A stretch of 64,000 nt of DNA from Anthoceros angustus (Eukaryota; Streptophyta; Anthocerotopsida; Anthocerotales; Anthocerotaceae), in assembly GCA_010909165.1 (NCBI GenBank), contig MU008154.1:372001-436000 (forward strand), given 5' to 3'. Positions within the stretch are counted from its first letter, which is position 1; the number at the start of each line of letters is the position of its first letter. This document shows positions 48,164-58,947 of this stretch, piece after piece. The position numbers were made by a program, and so were the translations under genes. The notes below the pieces were generated by a model. The model worked only from the letters and a program-made list of their open reading frames with translations. It was not told where the DNA came from and ran no database searches.

Positions 48164-48303
48164 TCTAGTGTTGCATTGCAAGAATGAGAGGTTAGTGAGA
48201 TTATGCAAGTCTTGGGTGTCAGGCCTAGGATCTCACCAATTCACTCCTCACTCTAGACATGCACAATCTCACATAACTCTCATTCTCACAACGCAGCACC
48301 AAG
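48164..48303. repeat. Imperfect inverted repeat (foldback)
   Basis: The arms at about 48166-48212 and 48253-48300 are near-complementary: left GAATGAGAGGTTAGTGAGATTATGCAAGTCT, right reading in reverse as GAATGAGAGTTATGTGAGATTGTGCATGTCT. The loop is about 40 bp. Weaker similarity may extend outward, with GAGTAAAGAGCAA near 47670 and its complement near 48365. It resembles a MITE or foldback remnant. Confidence 0.6.
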
Positions 48304-49196
48304 TTCCAAGTAGCCAACCGTTTAATTGATGATTCGCAGAACACTTGAGCTTTTGAAGCGTTGCTCTTTACTCACTTATAAACCATACAATAGAGTCAGG
48401 TCATTTACGTCCAACTATGAGCTTGTGTAGTTATGCTCTCCATAACAAGCTCTCTCACTAGTTGAACCCAAGTAGACACATGTTAGGGTTTAAGGTAAAC
48501 CTTAGATTGAGGACGTTTTTGATCTATGTATCTAGGCAGCTCTTCTCTAGTGGCTGTGGGAACTCCTATGTAGGAAATTGTTTACATCTAACCACACACA
48601 ACTTCTCGGACATGAAACATAATTAGCATTCGGATACAAAAAGGGTTTATGTGAGCAATAATACAAATTAGGTTGCAATTAAACGAGTATTAAACAATAT
48701 AATTGATCGTGTAGTGAAGAGATGGTTGGAACTTGGTCCAGTATTTTCAAATTTCAGGGGAACAATATCAAAGAAGTTGTAAAACCTAGGTGTGATGGAA
48801 TGACTTCCTAACTTCCGAAAGCCGCTTAGGTTCCTAACTTCCGAGAGTTGCTTAGGTCTGTTGGCTTTACAAGGAACATGAAATAGTAGGAATTGCTTTT
48901 TTTAATATGTAAGAAGAAGAAGAATCTATTACAGAATTGACCGCTAAAAAAAAACTATTACAGAAGAAATAAACTAATTTTCAATCTTTTTTTAATTATG
49001 TTAAGGATGTCCGGATAAATTAGGATGCTTGTTTCTAAATTTAGAATTTTTTTCTAAATATATTTTTTTCTAAATTTTCTATAAGATTATGTCTATAGTT
49101 TATATGAAATTTAAAGATGAAATTTTGCGTATGAAAAAAATGAGGATGATGAATATGCCAAGGAGTTGCAATGTACTCCTAGCTACCATTAATAAC

Positions 49197-49347
49197 CTTG
49201 CAGCCATTGTCTATATACTATGACTTAAACTTCCATGTGGACTATAATAGACTTTTTCTTCTTCTTAAACTTGGAGCCATTGTCTATACAGTATGACTTA
49301 AACTCCCAAGTGGACTATAATAACCTTCTTCGTCTTCTTAAACTAGG
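49197..49347. repeat. Tandem repeat, about 75 bp x 2
   Basis: Two adjacent copies share AGCCATTGTCTATA, GTATGACTTAAACT, GTGGACTATAATA and a CTTCTTCTTAAACT end. Confidence 0.85.
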
Positions 49348-49727
49348 ATTCGGCAGACAACTGTTCTTGAAATTCGACCTTGATTAAATGATGAAACTCG
49401 AAGAATCCGATTACCTATATATATTTGAATATAAATTTTAGAAAATATTTTTATTCTAATTTCAAATAGTCTTATAGAAAAAAAAGAATATTTTATAGTC
49501 CACTTGGACGTCATGAGACTTGATACTTAACAACTTATACCATAGTCTGCCTAAACTACTTACACCAATGGGCATTCGCTCCATAGGACCCCATCTAAGT
49601 ACCCAGCTACGCGGATACGGCGTTCTTAATAATGTGTGTCCATTTGGCCCAAGCCATTTGGACGCCTTATACCTACAAGTATTTAATTTCGTATGTTACC
49701 TCTCTACACTAGTATTGTGATACAATA

Positions 49728-51926
49728 ATGAACCCGCAAGCTATAAAGTCCGGTGCAACAATTCCGGGCGATGGTGCCTTCCCCTGGGTTCTTCGTGCAC
49801 CAGCTTGGAGTCGGGACGAGGATCACGCGATGGCGCACAGAGCGGCGATGAAGCCCGTCCAGCCTTTTCAAGTTCCTCCTGTTCCTCCTTGGCAGAGCTA
49901 TCAGGTGCTCAAGCACCTGCGCGATCTGGAGGAAAAGCTTTGCCTTCTGAAGGCTGTGTGAGTAGATAAGTGAAGAGAGGCACTTGGACATCTGAAATCG
50001 TCGGCTCAGTAGTGTCTGTTTCTTTTGTTGGAGCCTGGGAAGCTGCACAGGGCATTGAGACAGCCGTGGTCTCTTGCAGGAAGGATGAGGCTGAAGTTCT
50101 TCTGTCACGTGAGAGGATGCCTGGCTGGAATAATACTTCAGCTCCAGTGGAGACGGAGCCGGGAATTGATATCTTACCGCCAGGTAGTGAACAGCCTGGG
50201 CGTGGTGGCACTTGCCAAAGTGGTGAGGGAGGAGGCAAGGGTATTGTCCCGGATGATGATGTTCAGGCTAAGAGAGTCTCTCACTTGACGCGTTTAAGGA
50301 AAGCCTTGGAAGGTACATCTGTAGGTTTCGAGGACAGAAAGGCAGCTGTTGCACGAGCTGCGATGAGTCTTTCTCGTGAAGTCGGGAGATTATTGGCACC
50401 GCTGGATGAAGGTTCTGATATCTCGGCTCAAGGACAGAAGGTTGACGTGATAGCTAAGCTTGCCAAAAAGCGGCAAAAAGTGAAGCGGAACAGGAGGTGG
50501 AGAAGCAAACGAAGGCAACATGCTGCCATTGCCGTACAGAAGGTGGGAGGAGGGAGCTTCAGTGTGTTGAGCTTTTGTTTTACGGGAATGAAGCGTACGT
50601 AGGAGGTTGTGGTTGCCATTTAGACCATGTCCCCAGCGCGGAACTGATGTCCTTGTTGCTTTCTGTCGTGCAGGAAAGGGCAGCCTTTGAAAGGATTGAC
50701 TCAGAAGTTGATGCTTGGAGAGCTAGAGAGATTGCAATGGATATAGTGAAGCGTAAGGTCAGTCTGAGATTTTTCTGAATCGCTTTAATGTTGAACTACG
50801 GTGTCGTTTCAACATCAGCATGATGGCATTGCAGATGGAGAACATGAAAGAGATTGCGCAAAAGAAGGCCAAGGAGGACCGGGTTAGGCAAGCCGAAAAG
50901 GTTCCCCCCGTTCTTGAATGTTTGTTTGGCAGACAGTTTGTGCAGCCATCGTCCGACTGCACCTGAATCCCTTCTCCTTTCTGGGCAGCAAGAGATGGGG
51001 TTGCTTGTTAAAAAGCTTCAAGAACTGCGAGCCTTACGCATACAGAAGCTGAAAAAGCAGGGTGAGCAAAGACCTTACCCTTGGGATTCTCCCAATGCTT
51101 GCCACGGTCTGTGCAGCGTTGGGGTTGTTGATTGGAGAGAGTTCTCTGATTGTTTGTTTGCCATCAGGGAGGTTCTTCCCCGAAGAGGATAATGAGTTCA
51201 CAGAGCGGATTCGTTTAGCGGTTGAGGAGGAGGAAAAGCAAGCAGCAGCAGCTGCTGATACAAATGCTGCAGCAGCTGCGATTGCCAATGCATCAGTGGC
51301 AGCGATGTCTGCGACCCTAGCAGTGGCCTCGGATATTCCTAAACAGCGAGTATCAGATGGTTTGGAGGAGGCACAAGGACAGGAGCGTGCGGCCGTGGAC
51401 AAGCCAGAAGCCAAGCTTAATGACTCTTCAGCGAGGGTTGACGCCTCAGCCAAGCAACGGCAGAGTACAGATGGACCAGATCTTACAGCAGACTATCATT
51501 TTGGGAGTCTGCCTCCAGAATTCTACCAGTACTTCTACGGGAGCAATTTTGATATGGGCACTCTGATTGAGGTTTGTGTGCGAGTTCATAATCTCTGTTC
51601 TGTATTTCAATTGTAACATGGAATTTGCCGCATCTCAAGCTAGCTGACGTTGTGCAGGTCAGACGGTCATGGGACGCCTTCATCATGCCAGGGGGCAGGT
51701 TAGTCAGTTGATATTATAGAAAGAATCCCCACAATTCTTGATTCAGAGGTATGATCTACTTTTTGTCTTGTCAATGTGTTTCAGCCGAATACCAGGCCAC
51801 TGGATCCAGGCCCCTGTCCCAGCCGATACTGTGTGGGCCTCTTATCTTGTCAGACCTGCGAACAGCAAAAGAGTGTTGCAGGTCGCAGCAGACGATGAGA
51901 AGCATAGCAAGAAGCAAAGATCTTGA
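49728..51926 (+). CDS. U11/U12-59K-like protein (PDCD7 homologue), minor spliceosome
   Basis: PDCD7/U11-59K belongs to the U11/U12 di-snRNP that recognises U12-type introns. Eight exons fit: 49728-49957, 50080-50542, 50674-50757, 50835-50900, 50989-51061, 51168-51571, 51658-51698 and 51785-51926, 500 aa. The order is a Pro/Trp-rich N-terminus, a long charged helical region (ERAAFERIDSEVDAWRAREI, KKLQELRALRIQKLKKQG), an Ala-rich segment of about 60 residues, then the conserved C-terminus: YHFGSLPPEFYQYFYG, VRRSWDAFIMPGGS, RIPGHWIQAPVP and VWASYLVRP. That closing IPxxW block is the family hallmark as I recall it. I am confident of the gene model, less so of the name. Confidence 0.78.
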
Positions 51927-52556
51927 CAGCCTGTGCCTTCTGTCGGGTACATCTTGGCAGCGTGGGCCTTCTCGCGGTACAACTTGACCGCAAGAGTTGA
52001 AGGCAGACATTGTCACTGTAGGTGCCAACAGCTCACTGTCAATCACACCTGTTTTATAGGTTGCTGCTGTATTTTCTAGGTGCAACACTTTGTTAGGTCG
52101 ATGCTTCCATCCTTTCATATGTGTGTGTTGTCAACCTGTGGGTTATGATTCGCAGATTTTGCCGGCGAATAACTGCCTGGCAAGAGGTGCTAGCTGCTTT
52201 TTTTGATGGACGGCAACGCAAAGCAATGTATTCAGGGATTATTCCACCATACAAGCAAGCTGAATGTTATGATCATGAAGGTGAAGGGGGCTCCTGTAAT
52301 AGATTCCTTTTGCCACTGTCACACCCCTTCCTATGAATATGAAGGGTTTTTGCAACACCGGCTAGCAGGTTGTCCGATAGGCAGCATGGGACTTGTTCGT
52401 ATTGGGTAGGTGAGACAAGTGCTGCCGGTGTCTGGACCGAAAGTGCTTATTTGGCCAGTAGTGTGGTGGTGGCAGGTGTTGTGGTGATCCAGCTCTACGG
52501 AGCTATCTGGTTTCCATTTTCATCAGTGTATAATCCTCCGTCTCCGAACCAAGTGT
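51927..52556. other. Convergent 3' flanks
   Basis: This separates the convergent 59K-like and RING genes. No conserved coding sequence is seen. Confidence 0.5.
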
Positions 52557-53384
52557 CTAGAAAAAAAGGAGGCACAAAATGACAAGGCAGCCGAGCAGAA
52601 GCAAAATTCTCGATAGCTGTGCTTCTTGTTGTTGGTCAGGTGTGAGCGGCGGTGGAGAATACAGGCCTCCATGAATACTCTGCACGCCACCGCCGTCTGG
52701 TAGTCCGTGCACGTGAAAGCCGAAGAGGGAGGGGAAAAGGCCGAAGCCCGCCGAGAGCGTGATATTCCCAAATCTGGCAGTGGCTGTAGGCCCGCCGGGA
52801 CCTGACATGTAGTTGAAGCCGTGAGGAGCGTAATGAAGAGCCTGATCTGAAACATGGCGTGCCATATCAGGCCTCTGGCCCGCGGGCCGATGCGGGATGC
52901 TAATCCCTAACACGGCCTTGGTCCTGGGATCCACAGATCCAACCTTCCCTCGGCCGTAGAGAGGAATCACCTTCTCCTCCTCCACATTCCCCTTACACAC
53001 AGGACACTCCTGCGAGATGGAGTGCACCTGCAGCCAGCGGTAGAGACAGGGCCAGCAGAAGAGATGCCCGCACAGCGTCACCACAGGATCCTGCGCCAGT
53101 TCCAGACATATGTTGCAGTCAAAGCTCCCGCCATCGCTGCCGCTGGTGGCCGCCACGGCCGCCACCACCTGGCTCTCATCTCCGGCAGAGTGCTGCGCCG
53201 CAGGCTCCGGCCCCGGATCCTCCTGCTGCGAGGCTGTAGGCTCGCAATCCGCATACACCGCCGCTGATTGAGAACTCGCCTCGGACTGCACGACGCTGGC
53301 GGCTTCCATCTCCTTGCTTTCCGCATCGCTGCTCATCCTAGGCCCGATCCCGACGTCGCGCACCCCGGAAGAAAGGCGCAGCAT
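52557..53384 (-). CDS. RING membrane-anchor E3 ubiquitin ligase (RMA-type)
   Basis: RMA/RNF5-type ligases ubiquitinate misfolded or regulated proteins at the ER. This is a single-exon gene of 275 aa (or 259 aa from ATG 53336, MSSDAESKEM). After an acidic, low-complexity N-terminus comes a C3HC4 RING: CNICLELAQDPVVTLCGHLF, CWPCLYRWLQ, then CPVC. A conserved block follows (VIPLYGRGK, DPRTKAVLGISIPHRPAGQRP), then Gly/Phe-rich sequence and a C-terminal hydrophobic anchor (ILLLLGCLVILCLLFF) that ends the protein. The tail anchor at the extreme C-terminus is typical of RMA1-3. It is transcribed away from the mitochondrial carrier gene. Confidence 0.93.
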   Translation of the reverse strand: MLRLSSGVRDVGIGPRMSSDAESKEMEAASVVQSEASSQSAAVYADCEPTASQQEDPGPEPAAQHSAGDESQVVAAVAATSGSDGGSFDCNICLELAQDPVVTLCGHLFCWPCLYRWLQVHSISQECPVCKGNVEEEKVIPLYGRGKVGSVDPRTKAVLGISIPHRPAGQRPDMARHVSDQALHYAPHGFNYMSGPGGPTATARFGNITLSAGFGLFPSLFGFHVHGLPDGGGVQSIHGGLYSPPPLTPDQQQEAQLSRILLLLGCLVILCLLFF

Positions 53385-54161
53385 CCGCTCCCTCTGCCGC
53401 TCCCGCTCCGCTCAGGGGAGCGGGAGCGGCAACTGCAGCCGCGCTATCGCGCCGGAGCTGGTGAGACGTCTCCTTGCTGCGCGCTGTGAGACTCGAGCGC
53501 GGCAGGCGTGCCGCTTGGCAACCTCGCTCACTTCCGCCATGCGAGCTCGAGATTTCCACAACAGGTAACCCTTCCCTTCGAAGCTTCGAAGCTATAGCGA
53601 AAATCTTGTTGCGGAATTTGGAAGCGTTGCGGAAAGCGTTCGCCGTTTCTCAAACTGAAACATGCGCAGGGGCCGAATGCTGAAAGAAGGCTGGAGCCTC
53701 AAGTTTTCACACTTGACAATCGGCGCAGGAAACAACCGAGTCCTGGATTGGCCGGGACTAGGTCTCTGATTTGCTGGGGACAGCAGAAAAATCCTTCAGA
53801 GCTTCAGACAGTAAAAGCCCCAGCAGCGTGGATGGCGTCAGGATATTCTCCGTTTTATCTTCTACGGATCCACGATCGGATGATGAAACCGGCATGGTTC
53901 AATGAACCTCACGGACTAAGTCTGTGGAATATGCAGGCGCATGGAGAGCGAATATGCCGTCATTACGCATACGACATCTCCCGGCGCTGGTAGTGGAAAT
54001 GCGTAGGTGATGCAACGGGCTAGGCAGGGGCGCACCGTTTGTGTCCGCCTCCTGGAGGTGCAGCAGCAGCACAGGAGGACAAGGCGTGACTGATGGAGCG
54101 GGAGGTGGCAGTTGCAGGCAGCCGTTCCGTTGCGTGGTTTGATTGACCACAGCGGTGACCG
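53385..54161. promoter_or_regulatory. Shared 5' region of RMA-like and mitochondrial carrier genes
   Basis: The genes are divergent and their start codons lie about 0.8 kb apart. The sequence has short palindromic phrases such as TTCGAAGCTTCGAA at 53577-53590. No gene is supported. Confidence 0.45.
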
Positions 54162-55795
54162 ATGCCAAGCGGCAGGGCCCGCGGGGCTCTGGTCCCGGGG
54201 AGGCAGCAAGGGCACTGGGCGGAGAATTTCGCATCAGGAGCGGCGGCTTCTGTGGTTTCCAAATTGGTGTTGCAGCCCTTTGATACCACCAAGACTTTGC
54301 TCCAGGTGAGTGGTGCTTTCTTGGCTCTCTCGGTCTGTTCTTTGGTCTGATGGATTGGTTCACTGAAGGTCTGCTGGATATTGTTGGAATAAATGCAGAT
54401 GCTTCCACTCTGCTTTCCTCTTGCAGGCGTCCAAGGAGGTGAGGGGGAATTACAAAAATTTGGCAGACTGTGTGGTGGGAATCGTGAAGACCAAAGGGCT
54501 GGGAGGACTGTACTGTGGATTTTTCGCGTCGCTTGCTGTCTCTGCGCCGTCTACGGCTGTGTTTGCTGCCGGGTACGAATTTGCCAAAAATGCGTTGGAG
54601 AAGACCGCTGCCAGTCACCCGCTCGGGGGAGTGTTGCAGCCGTGTGCCCCCATTTTGGCTGCTTCGTTCGGGAACATATTTTCCAGTGTGGTGAGAGTGC
54701 CGCCGGAGGTGGTGAAACAGCAGGTGCAGACAGGGATGTACAGGTGCGCACCTTGGAGCGGTTGCTTCAGGTTAAATTGCTGTGTGCACGTTGTGAGGTT
54801 GAAGTAGATTGACATGGGTTTTGCTTTGTGTGCAGGGACGTTTTTGAAGCCACCAATAGGATTTGGGTCCAGAATGGTGTTGCTGGGTTCTACAGAGGGT
54901 ATTCAAGCATGGTAAGCTACGTACGATAGCATAGAGTGTTTGTGTTGTTAAGGAGAGAGGTGTGTGTGTTTGCCTTGCTGTAGTCACTGCAACGTGTGTT
55001 TGCTCTCCCTTTTCAGGTCCTCAGAGATATACCATATGCAGCCCTTCAATTCATGACCTTCGAGGCACTGAAAAAGCAAAAAGCAATCTGGCTGGAGAAG
55101 CAGAAACGAAACTCACAGACTGGTGAAGTGACCAGACCTCACAACGATCTGGCCCTAAATTTGTGCATCGGTGCTGTAAGCGTGCTCACATTTGACGCAG
55201 TTCTCGCTGCGGATGCTATGATCTGCTGTTTAGAAAATGGAAAAGCCGGGCCGACTATTTGCTGTATACCATGTGATGCAGATTGCTGGTGCCGTTGCCA
55301 GTGTTTTGACAACCCCATTAGATGTGGTGAAGACTCGCGTCATGACAGAACGGACACTCACCGGGCTTGTCTCTGGAGGCATGAGATCAACCATGAAAAA
55401 AATATGGGTAGAAGAGGTAAGGTACTGGATATCTTGTTTTGTTTGGTGGAAAACTTCCTTCCATGCGAAATTCTAAACACAGGGTAAGGTGCAGAGCTTC
55501 TGCCACTAAGTTTGCCGCTATGACCATACTCAGGGACTGCATGGATTTGGCCGCGGCATGGCACCTCGAGTTCTCTACAAGGTGAGCCCCTTGATTTTCT
55601 TCCCTGCCCTGTCAGGTTATAGCTTGCTGAAGCTTGCAGATGAACAGTTTCTCCTTGTCGTTCTGTCAGGTCCCAGCATCAGCCATCTTCCTCATGTGCT
55701 ATGAAGTGACTAAGAAGTTGCTTCGAGCAAGGAATATGCGCTCAACGTTGAGCCGGAACTCTCCCGCCGTGCATAAGGTATGTGTGCTGGCGTGA
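54162..55795 (+). CDS. Mitochondrial carrier family protein, SAM-carrier type
   Basis: Seven exons fit: 54162-54305, 54427-54743, 54836-54911, 55017-55175, 55282-55416, 55534-55581 and 55670-55795, 334 aa. Three Solcar repeats carry the family motif PxDxxK: QPFDTTKTLLQ, VPPEVVKQQVQTG (Glu for Asp) and TPLDVVKTRVM. The second repeat, with FYRGYSSMVLRDIPYAALQF, is close to plant S-adenosylmethionine carriers (RVPTEVVKQ, LLRDLPFDAIQF in my memory of the family), which import SAM into mitochondria and plastids. Substrate is inference from this similarity. The C-terminal tail (RARNMRSTLSRN) is basic. Confidence 0.85.
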
Positions 55796-56274
55796 TTGCA
55801 GCTTTTTACACTGATGCGCCGCAAAATGGACACGCTAGGATCTGATTTGCGTATCAAACCAGAGCGGACTTCGTCACTTGATCAAGCCCAGCCAGAACTA
55901 CACCGAGAAACCCACCTCGATCGTGCCCGCACCCCAGGGACCGTGACACGACCAGCCCTACGCCGTTTCCGCCGAAACCTCTGGGTTTTCTTCTTCCGCA
56001 TGTTCAGGCCTTGGCGAATCTCGGAGGTGTTAGATGATGGTATGTCCAATTGGAAGGGGCGCTGGAAGCAGTGCCGATGGGCGGCGTGTGGAACATACTT
56101 GTGCAGCTGAGAATTGTGCAAATATCAAGCACACTATATTGAAAACAACGGCGTGATACAATGAGAGGTGGATTTGACTGTAGTTTACAATGACCTTCCT
56201 GCGACACCGCAGATCCGGCAAGCTGTCGTACAACCGAACAAAACGGCTGAGGCTGCTCCCAACAAAACTAGGAA
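55796..56274. other. Convergent 3' flanks
   Basis: This lies between the convergent carrier and B-box genes. No coding signal is convincing. Confidence 0.5.
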
Positions 56275-57410
56275 TCAGCAAGCAGAGTCCATTAATTCTT
56301 GTGCAGTAAGCTCCGGCACGACGGCAACACACTCGTCGTCACTGCTCGACGGTGCACTGCCCTCCCCTTTCTGAAAGACCAGCCTCAATGCTGTCAGCTG
56401 TACAGCACAATTCGCAGCTGCTAATGCTGTAACAATAAGTGATAGAACATCCACACTGCAGTCATGAAACAGGAGAGTACACGTTGCACTTGCCTTAGTC
56501 AGAAGTGACTGACTCTGCAAGTGAGAAGGCTGACAATTCAGATCAATCATCCTGCCAACTGGCTTCTCAGCAAGAGGAAAGAGTTCCAAGTCTTCGTCCC
56601 CAACAGTGATAGCAAATGCTGGAGCATTACTATTGTTCCAATCACTCGACGGGCCCTTCACCTCTTGAGCATGTTCGTGGTGATGGTGGTGGTGATGGTG
56701 GTGGTGGTGGTGGTGGTGATGTTCATTTCCTTGCTGTCTGTTTGCATCCTTCGGTGCCTCTTGGGTTTTAGCCACCACCGCTCCAGCAGCAGCGAGGCCC
56801 TTTAGAGAAGGGATCTGCTGGATCCAGTCACCAAGACAATTAGACAACATCATTGCCATTTATCCCGGGACAGGAGAAACAGACAGACTTACCTCCACCC
56901 TCTGCCCCATTAGAAGGTATCTCTCATGGGTCTTTTTGCCTCCAATGTGTACATCCATGTCACATTGCAAACACAAGGACGTACCATCGATTCCACAAAA
57001 GAAGAATGCTGCATGAACATGAGTGATGCACAGAGATGTCAGCATTCCTCAAGCCTACGAGGTTTGTACACCTCGCAGGACACCTGCAGACACGAAACCC
57101 AATTTAGCCAGCAACCCCAGATCACCAGGTGCATTCTCGCAGATGTCACACCGAGGCACAGAGCGAGCCTCTGCCAACTGCACCCGCACATGTCTGCTTG
57201 CAAGCCTGTTGCAGCCATGAACCTGGACAAAAGCACACACTAAACCAGCTTCAGTGACCCACGGTCGTCCGCATTGTCACACAAACCCCAAAGGCTCTAC
57301 CAGCACCACACATAAACCTTATCATCGCATTTGGGGCAAAGTGCAGCTTCATCAGCAGCGCAGAACAATCGAGCTGGTGCTGCCTCGCAGACGTCACACA
57401 GAGTCCTCAT
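56275..57410 (-). CDS. Double B-box zinc-finger protein (BBX, no CCT seen)
   Basis: BBX factors with two B-boxes and no CCT domain act with HY5 and COP1 in light and clock signalling. Four exons fit: 57318-57410, 57126-57222, 56893-57008 and 56275-56817 (minus), up to 282 aa. B-box 1 starts [20 protein letters not shown] and continues [21 protein letters not shown]-box 2 is CDICENAP then [20 protein letters not shown] and ends [12 protein letters not shown]. The C-terminal part has a run of 15 His, then [14 protein letters not shown]. At 56496 the codon for Lys meets GCAAGT, a perfect GC-type donor, and an acceptor exists near 56390; removing that stretch would shorten the protein. Start and B-boxes are certain, the tail is not. 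Confidence 0.9.
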
Positions 57411-58124
57411 CTGTCAACCTCCAATTCCAGGCCAGAAGCACTCCGGCACTCAACCAGACCAGAGTGGCATACACTAGCCCCGTCCAGAACACATCCTTCT
57501 CTCCTACACCTAGCCTTCTCTACGATCTCCTCCCAGACCTACACCCGGCACCGAGAAACGGTCACGGAACAGCCTGGGCCACCCATCCTGCTTCATCGTC
57601 CTCTCCCATACCCAACGGCAGAGATGGGGTCGTCAACCCAACATCCATTCCACCGAACATTCTTTGCTTAGTGCTCTTGAGGAAAATTGCCATCTAATTC
57701 CTTGACAAACAGCCCGTCCACGGCCCTGTCGATAGCCCACAAACACCCAAGTTTCATCCCCCTCCGCCCTGCTCCCTCTCCCTCCCTACGGTCCCATCGG
57801 AGGATCGCCCGGGCTCTTCAATCCTGAAACAAGATCCCAGCAATTCACAAAAATGGACAGCCCACATCAGAGGTTCAAGGAAGGACGACAAGAGGAGCTT
57901 GGATGCGGGAATGCGAACCCACAGGCGAACCAGCCAAACAGCACATCAGCAGGAGCTAGACACGGGAAACGAACATGTACGTCTCCAGGAGTGCAACGGA
58001 TGCATCAACATCGCAATCCGGGATGGATTCAGGGGGTACCGGGCCAGGGCAGGCCAGCCCAGGTTTGGAAGGCACCTGCTCAAGTTGGCGTGAACCACGC
58101 GTGGGAGAGTGGCCTGCGGGGAAA
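57411..58124. other. BBX 5' flank
   Basis: This probably contains the BBX promoter and leader. Open frames here match no known family. Confidence 0.4.
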
Positions 58125-58947
58125 GAATGTGGTCCAAGCAGTCCGAATCTCTTGAGGTTCTGCAACTCTGCCATGTGGACAACAAGATATTTTGCAACCC
58201 GCCCATAAATCGCTCCAAGGGGCTCCACCTGACGTGTTCCTGACCTCTCTTATAAAAGTAGATTCACATTACCAATGGGACACAGATGTACTATTCTGCA
58301 ATTCTGCATCCAGTGTCGCAGCCCCATCCAAATCTTCCATCCGTGCTGGTCCGAGAAAGATGTAGATAGCATTGTCCATGGTTTCTCGAACAAGCCTCAA
58401 ATTGCAATGCTTGGCAGTTGGGAGAAGGAAGGAAATGGCAGTCTGATGAGCAACGTAATGACGGTCTTAGTCAGGTGGGTAAAAGGAAGCGTTTTCTAAT
58501 ACATAGAGATGCGACCTTGGTTGTGGGATAAGGGGTGAGGGTACTGAATCAGGGTGTCATTTTGACCCCGTCCCAAGCTCGGTTCCGGTCCCGGCATGTG
58601 TTAAAAAAAACATGGGACCGGAGGTTCTTCAGGAGTCCGGTCCCCACCCTCGGTCTCCGAAAAGATAGGGGACCGAGGGTACATAAAAGGTCCGGTTTAA
58701 AATTAGTAAATTACTTAATTTTATATCCAAGGATTTATATTTATTATGGACACATGGACCCATCTTATAATTGGTATGGTCATAAAGATGCTTACTAGAC
58801 ATTTATATTTTTATATTATTATCTATAAATTATTTATTTAATATTTATTGTATTTAGTGACCAAGGGTCGCAAAGTCACGGCCCTCGCTTCGGACCGAGC
58901 GTATGCTAAGCGGTCCGGATCGAGCTAGTACACGGTCAAATGACACT
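58125..58947. repeat. Tandem duplication, copy 1 (823 bp)
   Basis: The stretch is repeated at 58948-59743. It begins GAATGTGGTCCAAGCAGTCC and ends at the terminus of a TIR element (GGTCAAATGACAC). Copy 2 is shorter by about 27 bp through many small deletions, chiefly in homopolymers and G/C-rich runs. Confidence 0.95.
58554..58946. mobile_element. MITE-like element with 13-bp TIRs, copy 1
   Basis: The element starts GTGTCATTTTGACC and ends GGTCAAATGACAC, terminal inverted repeats of about 13 bp. The outer parts also hold inverted GGTCCG/CGGACC phrases and the middle is AT-rich. It has no coding capacity. It is about 390 bp, in the range of a non-autonomous DNA transposon. No clean target duplication is visible, and the duplicate sits at 59373-59743. 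Confidence 0.6.

Larger units (their letters stand above)
45876..49727. other. AT-rich intergenic region with repeats
   Basis: The first 350 bp are the likely promoter of the UBAC2-like gene. Beyond about 46300 the sequence is AT-rich and gene-poor, holding a 24-bp minisatellite, a foldback and a 75-bp tandem repeat (listed separately). No coding region is supported. Confidence 0.5.

Noticed and set aside
55785-55870. Extra exon after the donor-like AAG/GTATGT at the end of the carrier gene
   Set aside because: The only nearby acceptor would leave an intron of about 27 nt, too short to splice; the frame stops normally at 55795.
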